A stretch of DNA of 61,288 nucleotides from Phenylobacterium sp. (GCF_004299445.1 NZ_SCTC01000048.1:1-61288), one strand, 5' to 3'. Positions 51,295 through 60,522 are shown, counted from the stretch's first letter. Numbers and translations: made by a program. Notes: a model not told the origin generated them from the letters alone.

Positions 51295-53246
51295 AGATCA
51301 AATCCATCCACATCTACAGCCACGATGGCCGCCGCCGCGACGTGGCCTTTCACCTAAACGGCCTCAACGTGATCACGGGCCGGTCTTCGACCGGTAAGTC
51401 GGCGCTATCTGACATCCTCGAATATTTGATGGGTCGCTCCACCTTCAACATCCCCGAGGGGGTGATCCGCGATCGCGTGGCGTGGTTTGCGGTGATCTAC
51501 CAGTTCGACGGCGAGCAGGTCCTGGTGGCTAAGCCCACGCCCGGCGCTGGCCGCGCGAGTTGCAGCCTGGCCATGGTAAGGCGCGGCGCCCAGCTGAACG
51601 TGCCGGTCTTCGCCGAGCTAGCCGTCAACGACGATGACGATGGGGTGGAGACGCTGCTGTCACGGCTCCTGGGCATCCCAGAGAACGTCACGGAGGTGCC
51701 GCTAAGCAGCAGCCGAGAAAGCTACCAAGCCAACATCAAGCACACGCACTACTACCTGTTTCAAAAACAGGGCATCGTCGCCAATAAGGACCAGCTGTTC
51801 TATCGACAGAACGAGCAGTTCCAGCCGCAGGCGATCAAGGACACCCTACCAATACTGCTCGGCATCTCTTCGCGCGACAAATATGAACTGGAATCGCGTC
51901 TTCGCGGCGTGCATCGCGACATTCGGCTCAATGGAAAACTGCTGGAACAGGCCCGCACCGCGGTTGCGACCTCCGACGAGAAGGCGCTCGGTCTGCTGTC
52001 CGAGGCCAGAGCCGTCGGCATTCCCCTTATGGATATCGAGGAGACCGGTTCTTGGGTCGAACTGCTTCGGAACGTTCTGTCCTGGAAGCCCGCGCCTGTG
52101 CCGGAGGACGATGGCCTACGTGTTTCGGCCATCGAAAACGACCTAGTGGCGCTGCGCGAAAGACGCCGGGAAATTCAACAGCGCATCGACGCGGCGATCC
52201 AGTACGCAAAGCGCTCGGAGGGTTTCGAGACCGAGGCAGGGGAGCAGAAGGATCGGCTGACCTCGATCAAGCTCCTGCCCAAGAATCCCACGACCGGAGC
52301 GTGGCAATGGCCATTCGCCGAGGCCAATCTGGGCATGGAGACTCCATTGGCCGCCGCCCTGATCGCCGAGCTTGAATCGCTTGAACGCGAAATGGCCGCT
52401 GTGGTCGGCGAACGCCCGGCCCTGGACGAATACCTCGCCGGCCAGCGCCAGGACATTCAGGACATCGGCGACCAGATCCGCAACAAGGAGGTGGAGCTAT
52501 CGGGCGCCATTGCCAGCAGCGAGATCATCGCGCAGATGGGCAACCGCAACAATGCGGCCTCTCGCGTCGTTGGCCGAGTCAGCCTGTTCCTCGAAGGACT
52601 TGTGCCCGATGAAGAACTCGCCCGGCTTGAGCGCGAGGACCGGCGTCTCAAGGCCAAGGCCGAAGACCTAGAGCGCAAGATCGGCACTGACGATTCCAGA
52701 GAACGGCTGGTGTCGACGCTCAACAGCATCGCCATGCACATGTCGGGCTACATCTCCGCGCTGGGCGGCGAGTTTGGCCAATTTCCCGCGCGTCTGGATC
52801 TGCACAACCTAACCGTGGCGATAGATCGTCCAGGCCGGCCGATCTACATGCCCCGCACCGGGGGCGGCGAGAACCATCTCGCCTATCACCTGGCGGCGCT
52901 GCTGGCCCTGCATCGCTATGCGGCCAACAACAACCAGCCTATCCCCCGGCTTTTGCTCATCGACCAGCCGACCCAGGTCTACTTCCCGTCGGAGACGGTC
53001 TACAAAGCCGCCGACGGCTCGGTCGAGACGACCGAGACCGACGCTGACCTCGAAGCGGTGCGCCGATTGTTCGAACTCCTGCGTCGCTTCACGGAGGAAG
53101 ACGCGCCGGGGTTCCAAATCATCGTCACCGAACACGCCAACCTGCGCGACGATTGGTTCCAGGCCGCGCTTGTCGAGCGGCCTTGGACGAAGCCGCCGGC
53201 GTTGGTGCCCGACGATTGGCCCGACGAGAACGGCGAAGTGACCTGA
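51291..53246 (+). CDS. ABC-3C system SMC-like ATPase (DUF3732)
   Basis: A 651-residue ATPase. Walker A is GRSSTGKSA at residues 30-38. A long coiled-coil region runs from about 200 to 480 (for example residues containing ERRREIQQRI and EREDRRLKAKAEDLERKI). Near residue 555, LLLIDQPTQVYFP is the Walker B region with the QVYFP sequence diagnostic of DUF3732. In ABC-3C systems this subunit is thought to sense invading nucleic acid or DNA ends and license the effector. It overlaps the middle component by four bases. Confidence 0.93.
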   Translation: MKIKSIHIYSHDGRRRDVAFHLNGLNVITGRSSTGKSALSDILEYLMGRSTFNIPEGVIRDRVAWFAVIYQFDGEQVLVAKPTPGAGRASCSLAMVRRGAQLNVPVFAELAVNDDDDGVETLLSRLLGIPENVTEVPLSSSRESYQANIKHTHYYLFQKQGIVANKDQLFYRQNEQFQPQAIKDTLPILLGISSRDKYELESRLRGVHRDIRLNGKLLEQARTAVATSDEKALGLLSEARAVGIPLMDIEETGSWVELLRNVLSWKPAPVPEDDGLRVSAIENDLVALRERRREIQQRIDAAIQYAKRSEGFETEAGEQKDRLTSIKLLPKNPTTGAWQWPFAEANLGMETPLAAALIAELESLEREMAAVVGERPALDEYLAGQRQDIQDIGDQIRNKEVELSGAIASSEIIAQMGNRNNAASRVVGRVSLFLEGLVPDEELARLEREDRRLKAKAEDLERKIGTDDSRERLVSTLNSIAMHMSGYISALGGEFGQFPARLDLHNLTVAIDRPGRPIYMPRTGGGENHLAYHLAALLALHRYAANNNQPIPRLLLIDQPTQVYFPSETVYKAADGSVETTETDADLEAVRRLFELLRRFTEEDAPGFQIIVTEHANLRDDWFQAALVERPWTKPPALVPDDWPDENGEVT

Positions 53247-53324
53247 CCCTCCCAGTTGACGCAGCCTTCTGCCCACAGCTGCTCCAGTCGTGGCTGTGTG
53301 TTCGCGCCATGTTAGAGTCTGGGA

Positions 53325-54128
53325 ATGGATAGGTTTTCGCCATTTTCAGATCGGTTTGGATATCGGCCACCCGACACCGAGATAGTCATTCGGGAAGATG
53401 CTCCCGATGTGGTGCGCGATGGGGTGCTGATGCTTGGCTATGCCTGCGGCCTTGGACCGAACGGGATGCGTGACGCCCTCTGCGAAGTGCTTCTGAAGCG
53501 GCCCAATCCCAACAATTGGTCGGCCGGCAACGTTGAGCACGAGGTCTCGCAGCTGATCGACGCGGCCCCTTGGTTCAGGGTCTATGACATCGCCGAGCGC
53601 CTCTATAAGGCCGTCGGCGAGGGTGACTACACTGAGACCAAGCGGCCGGATTTCGAGCGCCGGCTGAACCTGCTGTTCCACGAACATGGCGTGGGCTGGC
53701 AGATGAAGGATGGCCTAATCGTCGCGCGCGGCTCAGAGCCCTTCGAGCTGGCCACGCGCGACGCGGCCCGGGTCATGCGGGATGCGGGGACGCCGACCGC
53801 CGCCAACGAGTTGCACGAAGCCCTTCGCGATATCTCCCGGCGTCCAGCCGCTGACGTAACCGGAGCTATCCAACACGCTATGGCAGCCTTGGAGGGCGTG
53901 GCGCGCGAAGTCGACGGCAGCACCGACACCCTCGGAAAGATCATCGGCCGGCTGAGCTTCCCTCCCCCGCTCGACACCGCTTTGCACAAGCTGTGGGGGT
54001 TCGCCTCCGAACAGGGCCGGCACATCCAAGAGGGCCGGGAGCCCCGGTTCGAAGAGGCCGAACTCGTCGTCACCGTCGCGTCCTCGGTGAGCGTCTATCT
54101 GCTGCGCGCTGCGGGGCGGGCGACCTAG
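53325..54128 (+). CDS. AbiJ-NTD4 domain protein
   Basis: A 267-residue protein. Its N-terminal 100 residues (FSDRFGYRPP, REDAPDVVRDGVLMLGYACG, NWSAGNVEHEVSQLIDAAPWFRVYDIAERLY) match the AbiJ N-terminal domain 4 pattern known from abortive-infection proteins. The C-terminal helical half resembles the adaptor part of this group and has no nuclease motif. It is followed, two bases after the stop, by an Mrr-like nuclease, so sensing and cutting are likely split between them. Confidence 0.85.
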   Translation: MDRFSPFSDRFGYRPPDTEIVIREDAPDVVRDGVLMLGYACGLGPNGMRDALCEVLLKRPNPNNWSAGNVEHEVSQLIDAAPWFRVYDIAERLYKAVGEGDYTETKRPDFERRLNLLFHEHGVGWQMKDGLIVARGSEPFELATRDAARVMRDAGTPTAANELHEALRDISRRPAADVTGAIQHAMAALEGVAREVDGSTDTLGKIIGRLSFPPPLDTALHKLWGFASEQGRHIQEGREPRFEEAELVVTVASSVSVYLLRAAGRAT

Positions 54129-54130
54129 CC

Positions 54131-55426
54131 TTGACGGGAGACGAAGCCCCTGACGGCGATGGGCCGAACGGCGAGCCCAAGTGGGTCCTGCCGACGGAAA
54201 TTCCCTTCGCCGAGCTCAAAGGCAGCGCGTTGGAAGAATGCCTTTTCTGGCTGCTTGACGGGATTGGCGCGCGTGACCTCGAGTGGCGCCTGGGCGGAAT
54301 AGGCAGCGGCGCAGCCGACGGCGGCCGCGACCTGGAAGCCACGTTCTACACGCCGGCGCCCGACGGCCAGATGGAAGCGAAGCGCTGGTGGATCGAGTGT
54401 AAGGGGCGAGCCGGAACGGTCGAGAAGGACGCCGTCACCTCGGCCTGCAACAACGTCCTGGCGGATGGGGCCGTCGACTGCCTGGTGATCGCGACGAACT
54501 CGACGTTTTCCAACCCGACCCGCGACTGGGTCAGAACCTGGCAACAGACCTTCCCGAGGCCGCAAATCTTGCTATGGGACCGGCCGGTGCTGGAGCGCAT
54601 GCTGGGCGATCAGCCTTCGACGGTGCTGCGGCTGTTCGAGGGCGCCCTCAGCTCCGCCGGATATCTGCAGGCGATCTCAGAGCGCTTCTGGAGCCTACTG
54701 GAATACAGTTCGATCGAGCGCGCCCGGCGCATCTGGGCGGAGCGCGATACGCTCGAAATTGGGCCGATGGAGCGCATCGCGCTCATCGCCAACGAGTTCG
54801 CCCATGGCAGCATCGATGAGCGGCCTTGGGCCGGCTATTGCACCGCCGAACAGGCCCTACACGCCTGCCAGATGGCGATCTTCAATCTGTTGTTCCTTTA
54901 CACCAGACTGGTGAAGGCGGGCGTGGAGCACGGTCCGATCGTCGAAGCGATCGCGTACCTCATACTCTCGACGCTACGTCACGACATGTCCGAACGGCTG
55001 CAACAGGCCATGGAGATCGCGCTCCGTACCGAGGCCGGCGAACCCTTCCCAACCAAGGTCGTAGATCTTCTACTAGGGCCGATCCTGCACAGCCTCCGAG
55101 GTGATTTGCAGCTGGTGTGCAGTAGCGATTGCGCCCGCTTTTCTAGGGACGACAGTCTGAAACACTGGGAGCGCCGACACCCCATAGAGACCTATTGGTC
55201 GCGGTTTGGGCGGAACGGCACGCCGCAGAAGCCGGCCGATCAATCCTATGCCCGCCTCGAGCAAACGACGGAGCCGTGCAAGGTCGGGTTCGAACTCGAC
55301 GAGGAGCGGTCCTGTCCGCTTTATCAGACCGAGATTTCGGTTGAAGACCTCGACGCCTTCTTTGCAATCGCGACCCGTGTCTTGAAGGTCAGGGCGCCGC
55401 GCCCCGCGCCGCCGGGCCCGACCTAA
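54131..55426 (+). CDS. Mrr-like restriction endonuclease
   Basis: A 431-residue protein with an N-terminal PD-(D/E)xK domain: GSAADGGRDLEA near residues 60-69, where GGRD gives the aspartate, and WWIECKGR with Glu88 and Lys90. VDCLVIATNSTFSNPTRDWV and the ILLWDRPVLERML segment complete the Mrr fold. The rest is helical. The proposed TTG start two bases after the AbiJ-NTD4 stop keeps the domain whole; the longer frame overlaps that gene. It is the probable effector of the pair. Confidence 0.82.
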   Translation: MTGDEAPDGDGPNGEPKWVLPTEIPFAELKGSALEECLFWLLDGIGARDLEWRLGGIGSGAADGGRDLEATFYTPAPDGQMEAKRWWIECKGRAGTVEKDAVTSACNNVLADGAVDCLVIATNSTFSNPTRDWVRTWQQTFPRPQILLWDRPVLERMLGDQPSTVLRLFEGALSSAGYLQAISERFWSLLEYSSIERARRIWAERDTLEIGPMERIALIANEFAHGSIDERPWAGYCTAEQALHACQMAIFNLLFLYTRLVKAGVEHGPIVEAIAYLILSTLRHDMSERLQQAMEIALRTEAGEPFPTKVVDLLLGPILHSLRGDLQLVCSSDCARFSRDDSLKHWERRHPIETYWSRFGRNGTPQKPADQSYARLEQTTEPCKVGFELDEERSCPLYQTEISVEDLDAFFAIATRVLKVRAPRPAPPGPT

Positions 55427-55449
55427 TGGCTATAAGACCCAACTGCAGG

Positions 55450-56571
55450 CTAGGAGCGACGCGCCGAGAAATCGACGTAGCGAACCGTACTGTCGAGTAG
55501 CGCGATCGCCGGCGCGTCGAGCTCTCGCTTGGTGAGATGGCCGAACATGTCGTCGGCCAGGCCAAGTTCGCTGGCAAGTTCGCTTAGCGCCCCGGGGCGC
55601 GATCCTCCCAAGGCGTCGATGGCGGCGTCCAAAAGCTCGGCACGTTCCATCGGCATGTCGGCGTCGTAGCGCTCGACCTTGGTCTGACCGGTCTTGGCGA
55701 GGTGGATGTTGCCGGTCTTGTACTGGTCGGGCGTGATCACCCCGAGATCCAGCGCGCGCCGGAGCACGGCCCGGGCGCTGACTTTCCAGTTCAACTTGAT
55801 GTGGAAGATGAGCTCCCAATTCAGGAAGCGGGATCGCGGAAACATGTGCAGGAAGGGTGCGCGGGGCAGCAGGAAGGCGCTGGCGAACCGGTTGGCCTGA
55901 TCTTCGGTCCACCGGTCGCCAGTCTGGACACCACGGTGCATGACAAGGTGGCCACACTCGTGGGCCAAGTCGAAGCGCAGGCGGCAGAGGCTCTGCTTGG
56001 CGGCGCTCCGCACGATGATTGGGCGGCGACGGTCCATCGATAGCGCATCCACCCGTTCTGAGACCCCGTCGAAGTGTGTGACGATCGCGCCGGCGTTCTC
56101 AACGACGCGCATCATGTTGGTGATCGGTCCGGAGCTGCCGAGACCCCAGTGATCACGAGCCGACTCCGCGGCCGCCTCGACGTCGTCGAGCGTGCTGACG
56201 GAGGCGTCGGGGAAGTTGACGACCGGAAGCTCCAGCCGATTGTCCAGTTCCTCCGCCAGGGCATCGAGGATCGAACCACGGGCCAGGACCTGGCTGGTGA
56301 TCGAGGCGGGCGTGGTCGCTTGTTTGCGGAAGTGACATTGCTCGGGCCGGACGGTCGACCGGGGCGACGCAGAGAAGAACCGTGGGGTCACGCCCAGCGC
56401 GCCGGCGAGGGCCGTCACCAGCTCGCGGCTCGGGGGCTTGGCCTCGACTTCTAGCTGATGGATAAACTGGCGGGTGGTTCCGACCTTCGCGCCGACCTCG
56501 TCGAGCGAGTAGCCGAAGGCGAGCCGCGCCAGACGCAGCTGCTCCCCCCGGAACGGTCGCTCGTTACTCAT
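55450..56571 (-). CDS. XRE-ImmA/IrrE fusion protein
   Basis: A 373-residue protein joining an XRE helix-turn-helix (GEQLRLARLAFGYSLDEVGAKVGTTRQFIHQLEVEAKPP) to a zinc peptidase with HECGH at residues 204-208 and DQANRFASAFLLPRAPF. In this one-chain form the protease usually works on a partner, and relatives are often in toxin-antitoxin-like loci. The C-terminal region (LLDAAIDALGG and beyond) is helical. It is followed upstream on the strand by an unknown 198-residue gene. It is convergent with the Mrr-like gene. Confidence 0.88.
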   Translation of the reverse strand: MSNERPFRGEQLRLARLAFGYSLDEVGAKVGTTRQFIHQLEVEAKPPSRELVTALAGALGVTPRFFSASPRSTVRPEQCHFRKQATTPASITSQVLARGSILDALAEELDNRLELPVVNFPDASVSTLDDVEAAAESARDHWGLGSSGPITNMMRVVENAGAIVTHFDGVSERVDALSMDRRRPIIVRSAAKQSLCRLRFDLAHECGHLVMHRGVQTGDRWTEDQANRFASAFLLPRAPFLHMFPRSRFLNWELIFHIKLNWKVSARAVLRRALDLGVITPDQYKTGNIHLAKTGQTKVERYDADMPMERAELLDAAIDALGGSRPGALSELASELGLADDMFGHLTKRELDAPAIALLDSTVRYVDFSARRS

Positions 56572-56616
56572 GATCGGCGCCTATCCTGCGCCCTCCTAAC
56601 AACGACTTTCATCCGA

Positions 56617-57213
56617 CTAGGCCGGCTTGGTTTTGGCGACCTCGTCGGCGCCCGGGACACGCACCTCTGGCTTGGGCAGATCGACGCCCTCAGTCGCAGG
56701 CGCGGCCGGCGGCAGGGAGACGGCCTCGGTGTAGGGCACGTCCCAGACGAATACCGGGCTGTCGCCGCGCAGGCCCACGAACTTGACGCTGGTGATGGCG
56801 CCGTCGAAGTCGGTTTCGACGGCGAAACGGTAGGCGAGGCCCGCGCCCTCTTCCTTGCCGAAGGTGAAGGCGAGTTGGTTCAGTTCAGAGAAGGTCTGGC
56901 GCAGGGTGCGGTCGCTCGGTTCGTCCGCCTCACCCTTGTAGAACCGCACCGGCACGTCACCGATCTTGAAGATGAACTGCTTGGTGGGGTCGATGATGGA
57001 GAGCCACTCGAAGCCCGGAAGCCCGGCCGCCTTGCTGATCTGGAAGCGGGCGAACTGGAAGGCGCTGCACCCGAGGGTCCAGCCGTCGTCGCCGATCTCC
57101 TCATTGTGGCGGATCAGGGCGTCGCTCCGCCCCTGGGCGATGAGGCCTGCGACGGCCACCAGCGCGTCGTGCGTCAGGTGGGAGTGGTAATCCCAGGGTT
57201 TCGATTCGGACAT
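56617..57213 (-). CDS. unknown protein paired with the XRE-ImmA fusion
   Basis: A 198-residue acidic protein. Notable segments are DDGWTLGCSAFQFARFQISKAAGLPGFEWLSI and IFKIGDVPVRFYKGEADEPSDRTLRQTFSEL, which have the look of a sensor or adaptor domain rather than an enzyme. I do not recognise a family. It lies upstream of the XRE-ImmA gene on the same strand, 45 bases away, so the two are likely one operon. Confidence 0.6.
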   Translation of the reverse strand: MSESKPWDYHSHLTHDALVAVAGLIAQGRSDALIRHNEEIGDDGWTLGCSAFQFARFQISKAAGLPGFEWLSIIDPTKQFIFKIGDVPVRFYKGEADEPSDRTLRQTFSELNQLAFTFGKEEGAGLAYRFAVETDFDGAITSVKFVGLRGDSPVFVWDVPYTEAVSLPPAAPATEGVDLPKPEVRVPGADEVAKTKPA

Positions 57214-57594
57214 GACGTCTCCAGTTGCCTAGATCATGGGCGATGGCATGATTTTGTCAACCAACGGCCTCCGTGTCCTCCAGGGTTGAATCTTCAGTGT
57301 ACGCGCTGTCGTCGCAGGCAGGCGGGGAGCAGACCGTCCGGAGGTCTCAGTTGGCTCAGACGTTGCTGGCGGTCGGCGCGCCCCTGCCTCAGAGCGGACG
57401 TTCTCAACTTCTTCAATGAGTCAAACCGCGTCACTACGCGGAGCCGGCAGGGCGGGACGTCGGTCGTGCTCATACTTGGCGGTGTCGCGCTGGAGGGTCA
57501 GCGTCTTCCAACGCCTGAGCGTCACGGTCGATTGGGCGCCGCTGAGGCGCGATCCAGCGCCTGGACGCCACCCCCGCCGAGGCTTGTGATTTCT
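57214..57594. other. intergenic region without a gene
   Basis: About 380 bases with no frame that looks coding on either strand. The segment 57240-57300 is slightly richer in AT and probably holds the promoter of the 198-residue gene. No repeats or RNA gene were recognised. Confidence 0.5.
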
Positions 57595-57843
57595 CTAGCG
57601 GCGGCTTTTGCCTGGGCGTTGCGTCAAGGCCGATCCCGCTGCGCTCTTGGCCGCCTTCGAAGCGGTCGGGTTCGAGAGCACTTTCGCGGCCTTGGACGCG
57701 GCCGCCTTGCTGGTGACTTCCGTGCTGCCCCGCTGGGTCAGCGCCGAGCCGGCAGCGCTCTTCGCCGCCGGGGTGGATTTGGGGTTGCTCAGCACCTTCG
57801 CGGCAGCGGTAGCTGCTTTCCGACTGGTCTTCTCGTTGGCCAT
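57595..57843 (-). CDS. small Lys/Ala repeat protein
   Basis: An 82-residue basic protein built from two near-identical units: AKVLSNPKSTPAAKSAAGSALTQR and AKVLSNPTASKAAKSAAGSALTQR. A strong ribosome site, GGGAGGGCG, precedes the ATG. Family members in rhizobia and caulobacters have similar units and no known function; the Lys/Ala content suggests DNA binding. The same frame continues upstream without a stop to about 58077, where a third, more divergent unit (RVLSSPKASKSAKSAAASVLTQR) lies without an ATG, overlapping the end of the phosphoribosyltransferase gene. Confidence 0.7.
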   Translation of the reverse strand: MANEKTSRKAATAAAKVLSNPKSTPAAKSAAGSALTQRGSTEVTSKAAASKAAKVLSNPTASKAAKSAAGSALTQRPGKSRR

Positions 57844-58036
57844 GTTCGCCCTCCCGGCCGGGACCAAAGCCAGAACATGGTGAGGCTTGCTCGGCGTCGC
57901 AAGCGTTGCGCCGCTGGCGCGCGAGGAGACTCGCTGCGTTAGGACCGAGGCCGCCGCGGACTTGGCCGACTTCGAGGCTTTCGGGCTGCTCAGCACGCGC
58001 CCGGCGGCGCTCTTGAGCCCGGCGGAAGGACTCTTG

Positions 58037-58819
58037 CTAACCTCCAGGACGGAACGCTGGCTCGACACCTCGGCCACGCGCTTCGACTGCTGCTTGAGCC
58101 AGGCGACCCTGGATGGCGTCAAGGGACGGCTCACGACCAAGGATTTGCCCCTCGACGTCGGTGAGGCACTCGAGCCCGTGGCCAAGCTGCTCCTGCCAGA
58201 ACTGTTCGAGGGCTTCCCCATGCTTTTCCCTTAGCACGGCCAGGGTTTCAGGTCTGAGCGCAATCTGGTGTGCGTCGCGGCTCTGCGTAAGGGTGGTCAT
58301 CGCAAGCACGTGGCCGCCATTCTGTTCGACATAGCCCTTCAGGTTCGCCAGCGTCCCGCCGATGCCGACGTGGTCATCGACCAGGACGTACTGGGCGCCG
58401 GGCTGAACCACGCCCTCGAACGTCGCCGGCGTCACGAGGCGATTGAACGCCGGCGCCCGGGTGTGGCCGACCGTGTTGCTCTGCACGATCTCGCCCACGC
58501 TCACCGGGAGGTCGAGTTCGCGGGACAGCACCTGGGCCATCGCATCGGGAATAGCGTTGAAGCCCGTCGTTTCTTCAGCCGTGATCGGCAGGAGGATGGC
58601 GGGCCGCCCCGCCAATATGGCCTGCAAGGCCTCTGCGCCCGCGTCGGAGAGCAGGTCGACCGCCAGGGTCAGGGCCGCCTCCGCGTCCCCCGCCTTCGCG
58701 GCGCGATACTCGGGGTGGTGGTCGCGCAAGGCGGTCTGCGTGTGCACGACGACCGCCGGGAAGCCGGCGGGCCAGGGTGTCCGTGGCGGGAGGAGAAGCG
58801 CCGGTGCGGCGACGGGCAT
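58037..58819 (-). CDS. phosphoribosyltransferase-domain protein
   Basis: A 260-residue protein with the PRPP loop YVLVDDHVGIGGTLANLKGYVE near residue 145, including the acidic pair followed by the glycine-rich turn. The flanking HTRAPAFNRLVTPATFEGVV and LLPITAEETTGFNAIPDAMAQVL complete a type I fold. The substrate base is unknown. It diverges from a small plus-strand gene. Similar genes occur in accessory elements; a role in nucleotide salvage or defence is open. Confidence 0.88.
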   Translation of the reverse strand: MPVAAPALLLPPRTPWPAGFPAVVVHTQTALRDHHPEYRAAKAGDAEAALTLAVDLLSDAGAEALQAILAGRPAILLPITAEETTGFNAIPDAMAQVLSRELDLPVSVGEIVQSNTVGHTRAPAFNRLVTPATFEGVVQPGAQYVLVDDHVGIGGTLANLKGYVEQNGGHVLAMTTLTQSRDAHQIALRPETLAVLREKHGEALEQFWQEQLGHGLECLTDVEGQILGREPSLDAIQGRLAQAAVEARGRGVEPAFRPGG

Positions 58820-58986
58820 GCAAATTGCTCATACGGGGCTTCGAGACGAGCCCGAGGGTCGCCGCCAGGCCTAAAGCACAGGGCTCCCGCGTCAACTCGG
58901 CCGGGCGCTTGCACCCGCGGCGCGGCGGCTTCTATGTGCTCGGGACCGCAGGGTTGGTCGCGACGCTGTCGAGGATCTTGTGCCGA

Positions 58987-59178
58987 ATGCCCATCCCGCA
59001 GCCCATTGACCCTCGCCGCCTGGCCGCCGAGATCGACGCCAGCGTGGCGGAGTTCAAGCGGCTCGTGGCGCTGGCCTGCGCCCATCACATCGGCGTCGTC
59101 GCCGAACTCAAGGTCCAGGTCCAGGGCGATGGTCCGGATCGTCCTGTGCTGGCCGTGCAGGTGATCGCCCCGCTCTGA
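58987..59178 (+). CDS. small protein of unknown function
   Basis: A 63-residue protein: IDPRRLAAEIDASVAEFKRLVALACAHHIGVVAELKVQVQG followed by PVLAVQVIAPL, a helix then two strands. The final part resembles a dimerising beta hairpin. An upstream in-frame extension is featureless, so I took the ATG at 58987. It ends two bases from the convergent small minus-strand gene. Confidence 0.6.
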   Translation: MPIPQPIDPRRLAAEIDASVAEFKRLVALACAHHIGVVAELKVQVQGDGPDRPVLAVQVIAPL

Positions 59179-59180
59179 GC

Positions 59181-59405
59181 TCAATGCACCTTCAGGTCGC
59201 GAGGCTTGCCCAGGCGGGTCTCGAGCTCCCGTCGCAGGGCCTCGACCTCGGCGTCCAGGCGGCGGAGCGTCTCGGCGTCGGCCGTCCGCGCCGCCGTGAG
59301 CAGCGCCAGGCAGCGATCGACGATCTCGCGCGCGGCCGGATTGCCGCGGACCTGCACGCGCAGGTCGACGAAGTAGAGCAGCGCCTGGTCGAGCGACATC
59401 GTCAT
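59181..59405 (-). CDS. small coiled-coil-like protein
   Basis: A 74-residue protein, mostly one long helix (DAETLRRLDAEVEALRRELETRLGKP) after MSLDQALLYFVDLRVQVRG. It may be a small dimeric adaptor. Start at 59405, adjacent to the Toprim gene promoter. It converges on the small plus-strand gene, with only two bases between the stops. Confidence 0.6.
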   Translation of the reverse strand: MTMSLDQALLYFVDLRVQVRGNPAAREIVDRCLALLTAARTADAETLRRLDAEVEALRRELETRLGKPRDLKVH

Positions 59406-59517
59406 GCGCCTCCATGGAACAGCGATCCCTGGCTCGCAAGTTGGTTCGACGCGACCCGGCTGTCGGAGGTCGGAGGGAGGGCGGCGCCGGCGGACGTTGC
59501 TGTAAGGGAGGCTCACG

Positions 59518-60522
59518 ATGTCGGCACGATCGCGGGGCGCGTCCAGCCTGCTGCCCCTGGCCCGCGCTTTCGGCGGCGACGTCTACGCCGGCGGGCGCCG
59601 GGCGCTGCTGCCGGCGCCCGGCCACAGCGCTGCCGACCGCTCCGTCTCCCTGTGGCTGCGCGCGGGGCGCGTCGTCGTGCACAGCTTCGGCGCGGGCGAC
59701 TGGCGCGAGGTGCTGGACGACCTGCGTGCGCGGGGCTGGATCGACGCCGAGAACCGGTTGCGGGACGGCGGCGGGGTCGCGGGGAGGGCTGGCCGGGACG
59801 ACGCCGTGGAGGCGACGCGCGCGGAGCGGGTCGCCGCCGCCCGGCGCCTCTGGGACGGCGGCGGGCCGCTGGCGTCAGGCGCGGCAGCGGCGATCTACCT
59901 GGCCCGCCGGGGCGTCGATGCCGGCCTGGCCGACGCCGGGGCGTTGCGGGCGCATGCCGCCGCGCCCGCCGCCGTCTACCGAGGGTTCGGGCCCCACCGG
60001 CCGGCCCTGCTGGCGGCGGTGCGCACCGACCTGGGCAAGCTCACCGCCGTCGAGGTGACTTATCTCGACTCGGAGGGACGCCGCAGCAAATCGGCGCGCC
60101 CGCCGCGCAAGGTGGTGGGCGTGCTGCCGGCGGGCTGTGCGGTGCGGCTGGCGCGCGTCGGCGAGGCGATGGTGGTCGGCGAAGGGGTGCCCACCACGCT
60201 CTCGGCCATGCGCCGGTTCGGGCTGCCGGGCTGGGCGCTGTTGTCGACCAGCAACCTGCGGCGCTGGATCGCGCCGGCCGGGGTCCGGCGCGTGGTGGTC
60301 GCCGGCGACCGTGGGACGGACGGCGAGCGGTCCGCCGCAATGCTTGTGGCGCGGCTGCGGGCGGCCGGGTGCGGAGCCGAACTCGCCCTGCCGCCGGAGG
60401 GGTTCGGGGACTGGAACGACGCCGAGGGGATGGAGGAAGGGACGGACGGGGCGCCCGGCGCGGCGGGGAGGTCCCGACCGGCCGGGCGGGAGCCTCTCGA
60501 TGCGCAAGACCCCTGTCCCTGA
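59518..60522 (+). CDS. Toprim-domain primase-like protein
   Basis: A 334-residue protein. The N-terminus (LLPLARAFGGDVYAGGRRALLPAPGHSAADRSVSL) resembles the zinc-free module of phage/element primases. The Toprim region holds VVGEGVPTTLSAMRRFGLP with its glutamate and VVVAGDRGTDGERSAAML with its aspartate; the DWNDAEG ending is typical. Such genes are conserved near parB in alphaproteobacterial conjugative elements and probably help replicate the transferred strand. The end overlaps parB by 23 bases. Confidence 0.83.
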   Translation: MSARSRGASSLLPLARAFGGDVYAGGRRALLPAPGHSAADRSVSLWLRAGRVVVHSFGAGDWREVLDDLRARGWIDAENRLRDGGGVAGRAGRDDAVEATRAERVAAARRLWDGGGPLASGAAAAIYLARRGVDAGLADAGALRAHAAAPAAVYRGFGPHRPALLAAVRTDLGKLTAVEVTYLDSEGRRSKSARPPRKVVGVLPAGCAVRLARVGEAMVVGEGVPTTLSAMRRFGLPGWALLSTSNLRRWIAPAGVRRVVVAGDRGTDGERSAAMLVARLRAAGCGAELALPPEGFGDWNDAEGMEEGTDGAPGAAGRSRPAGREPLDAQDPCP

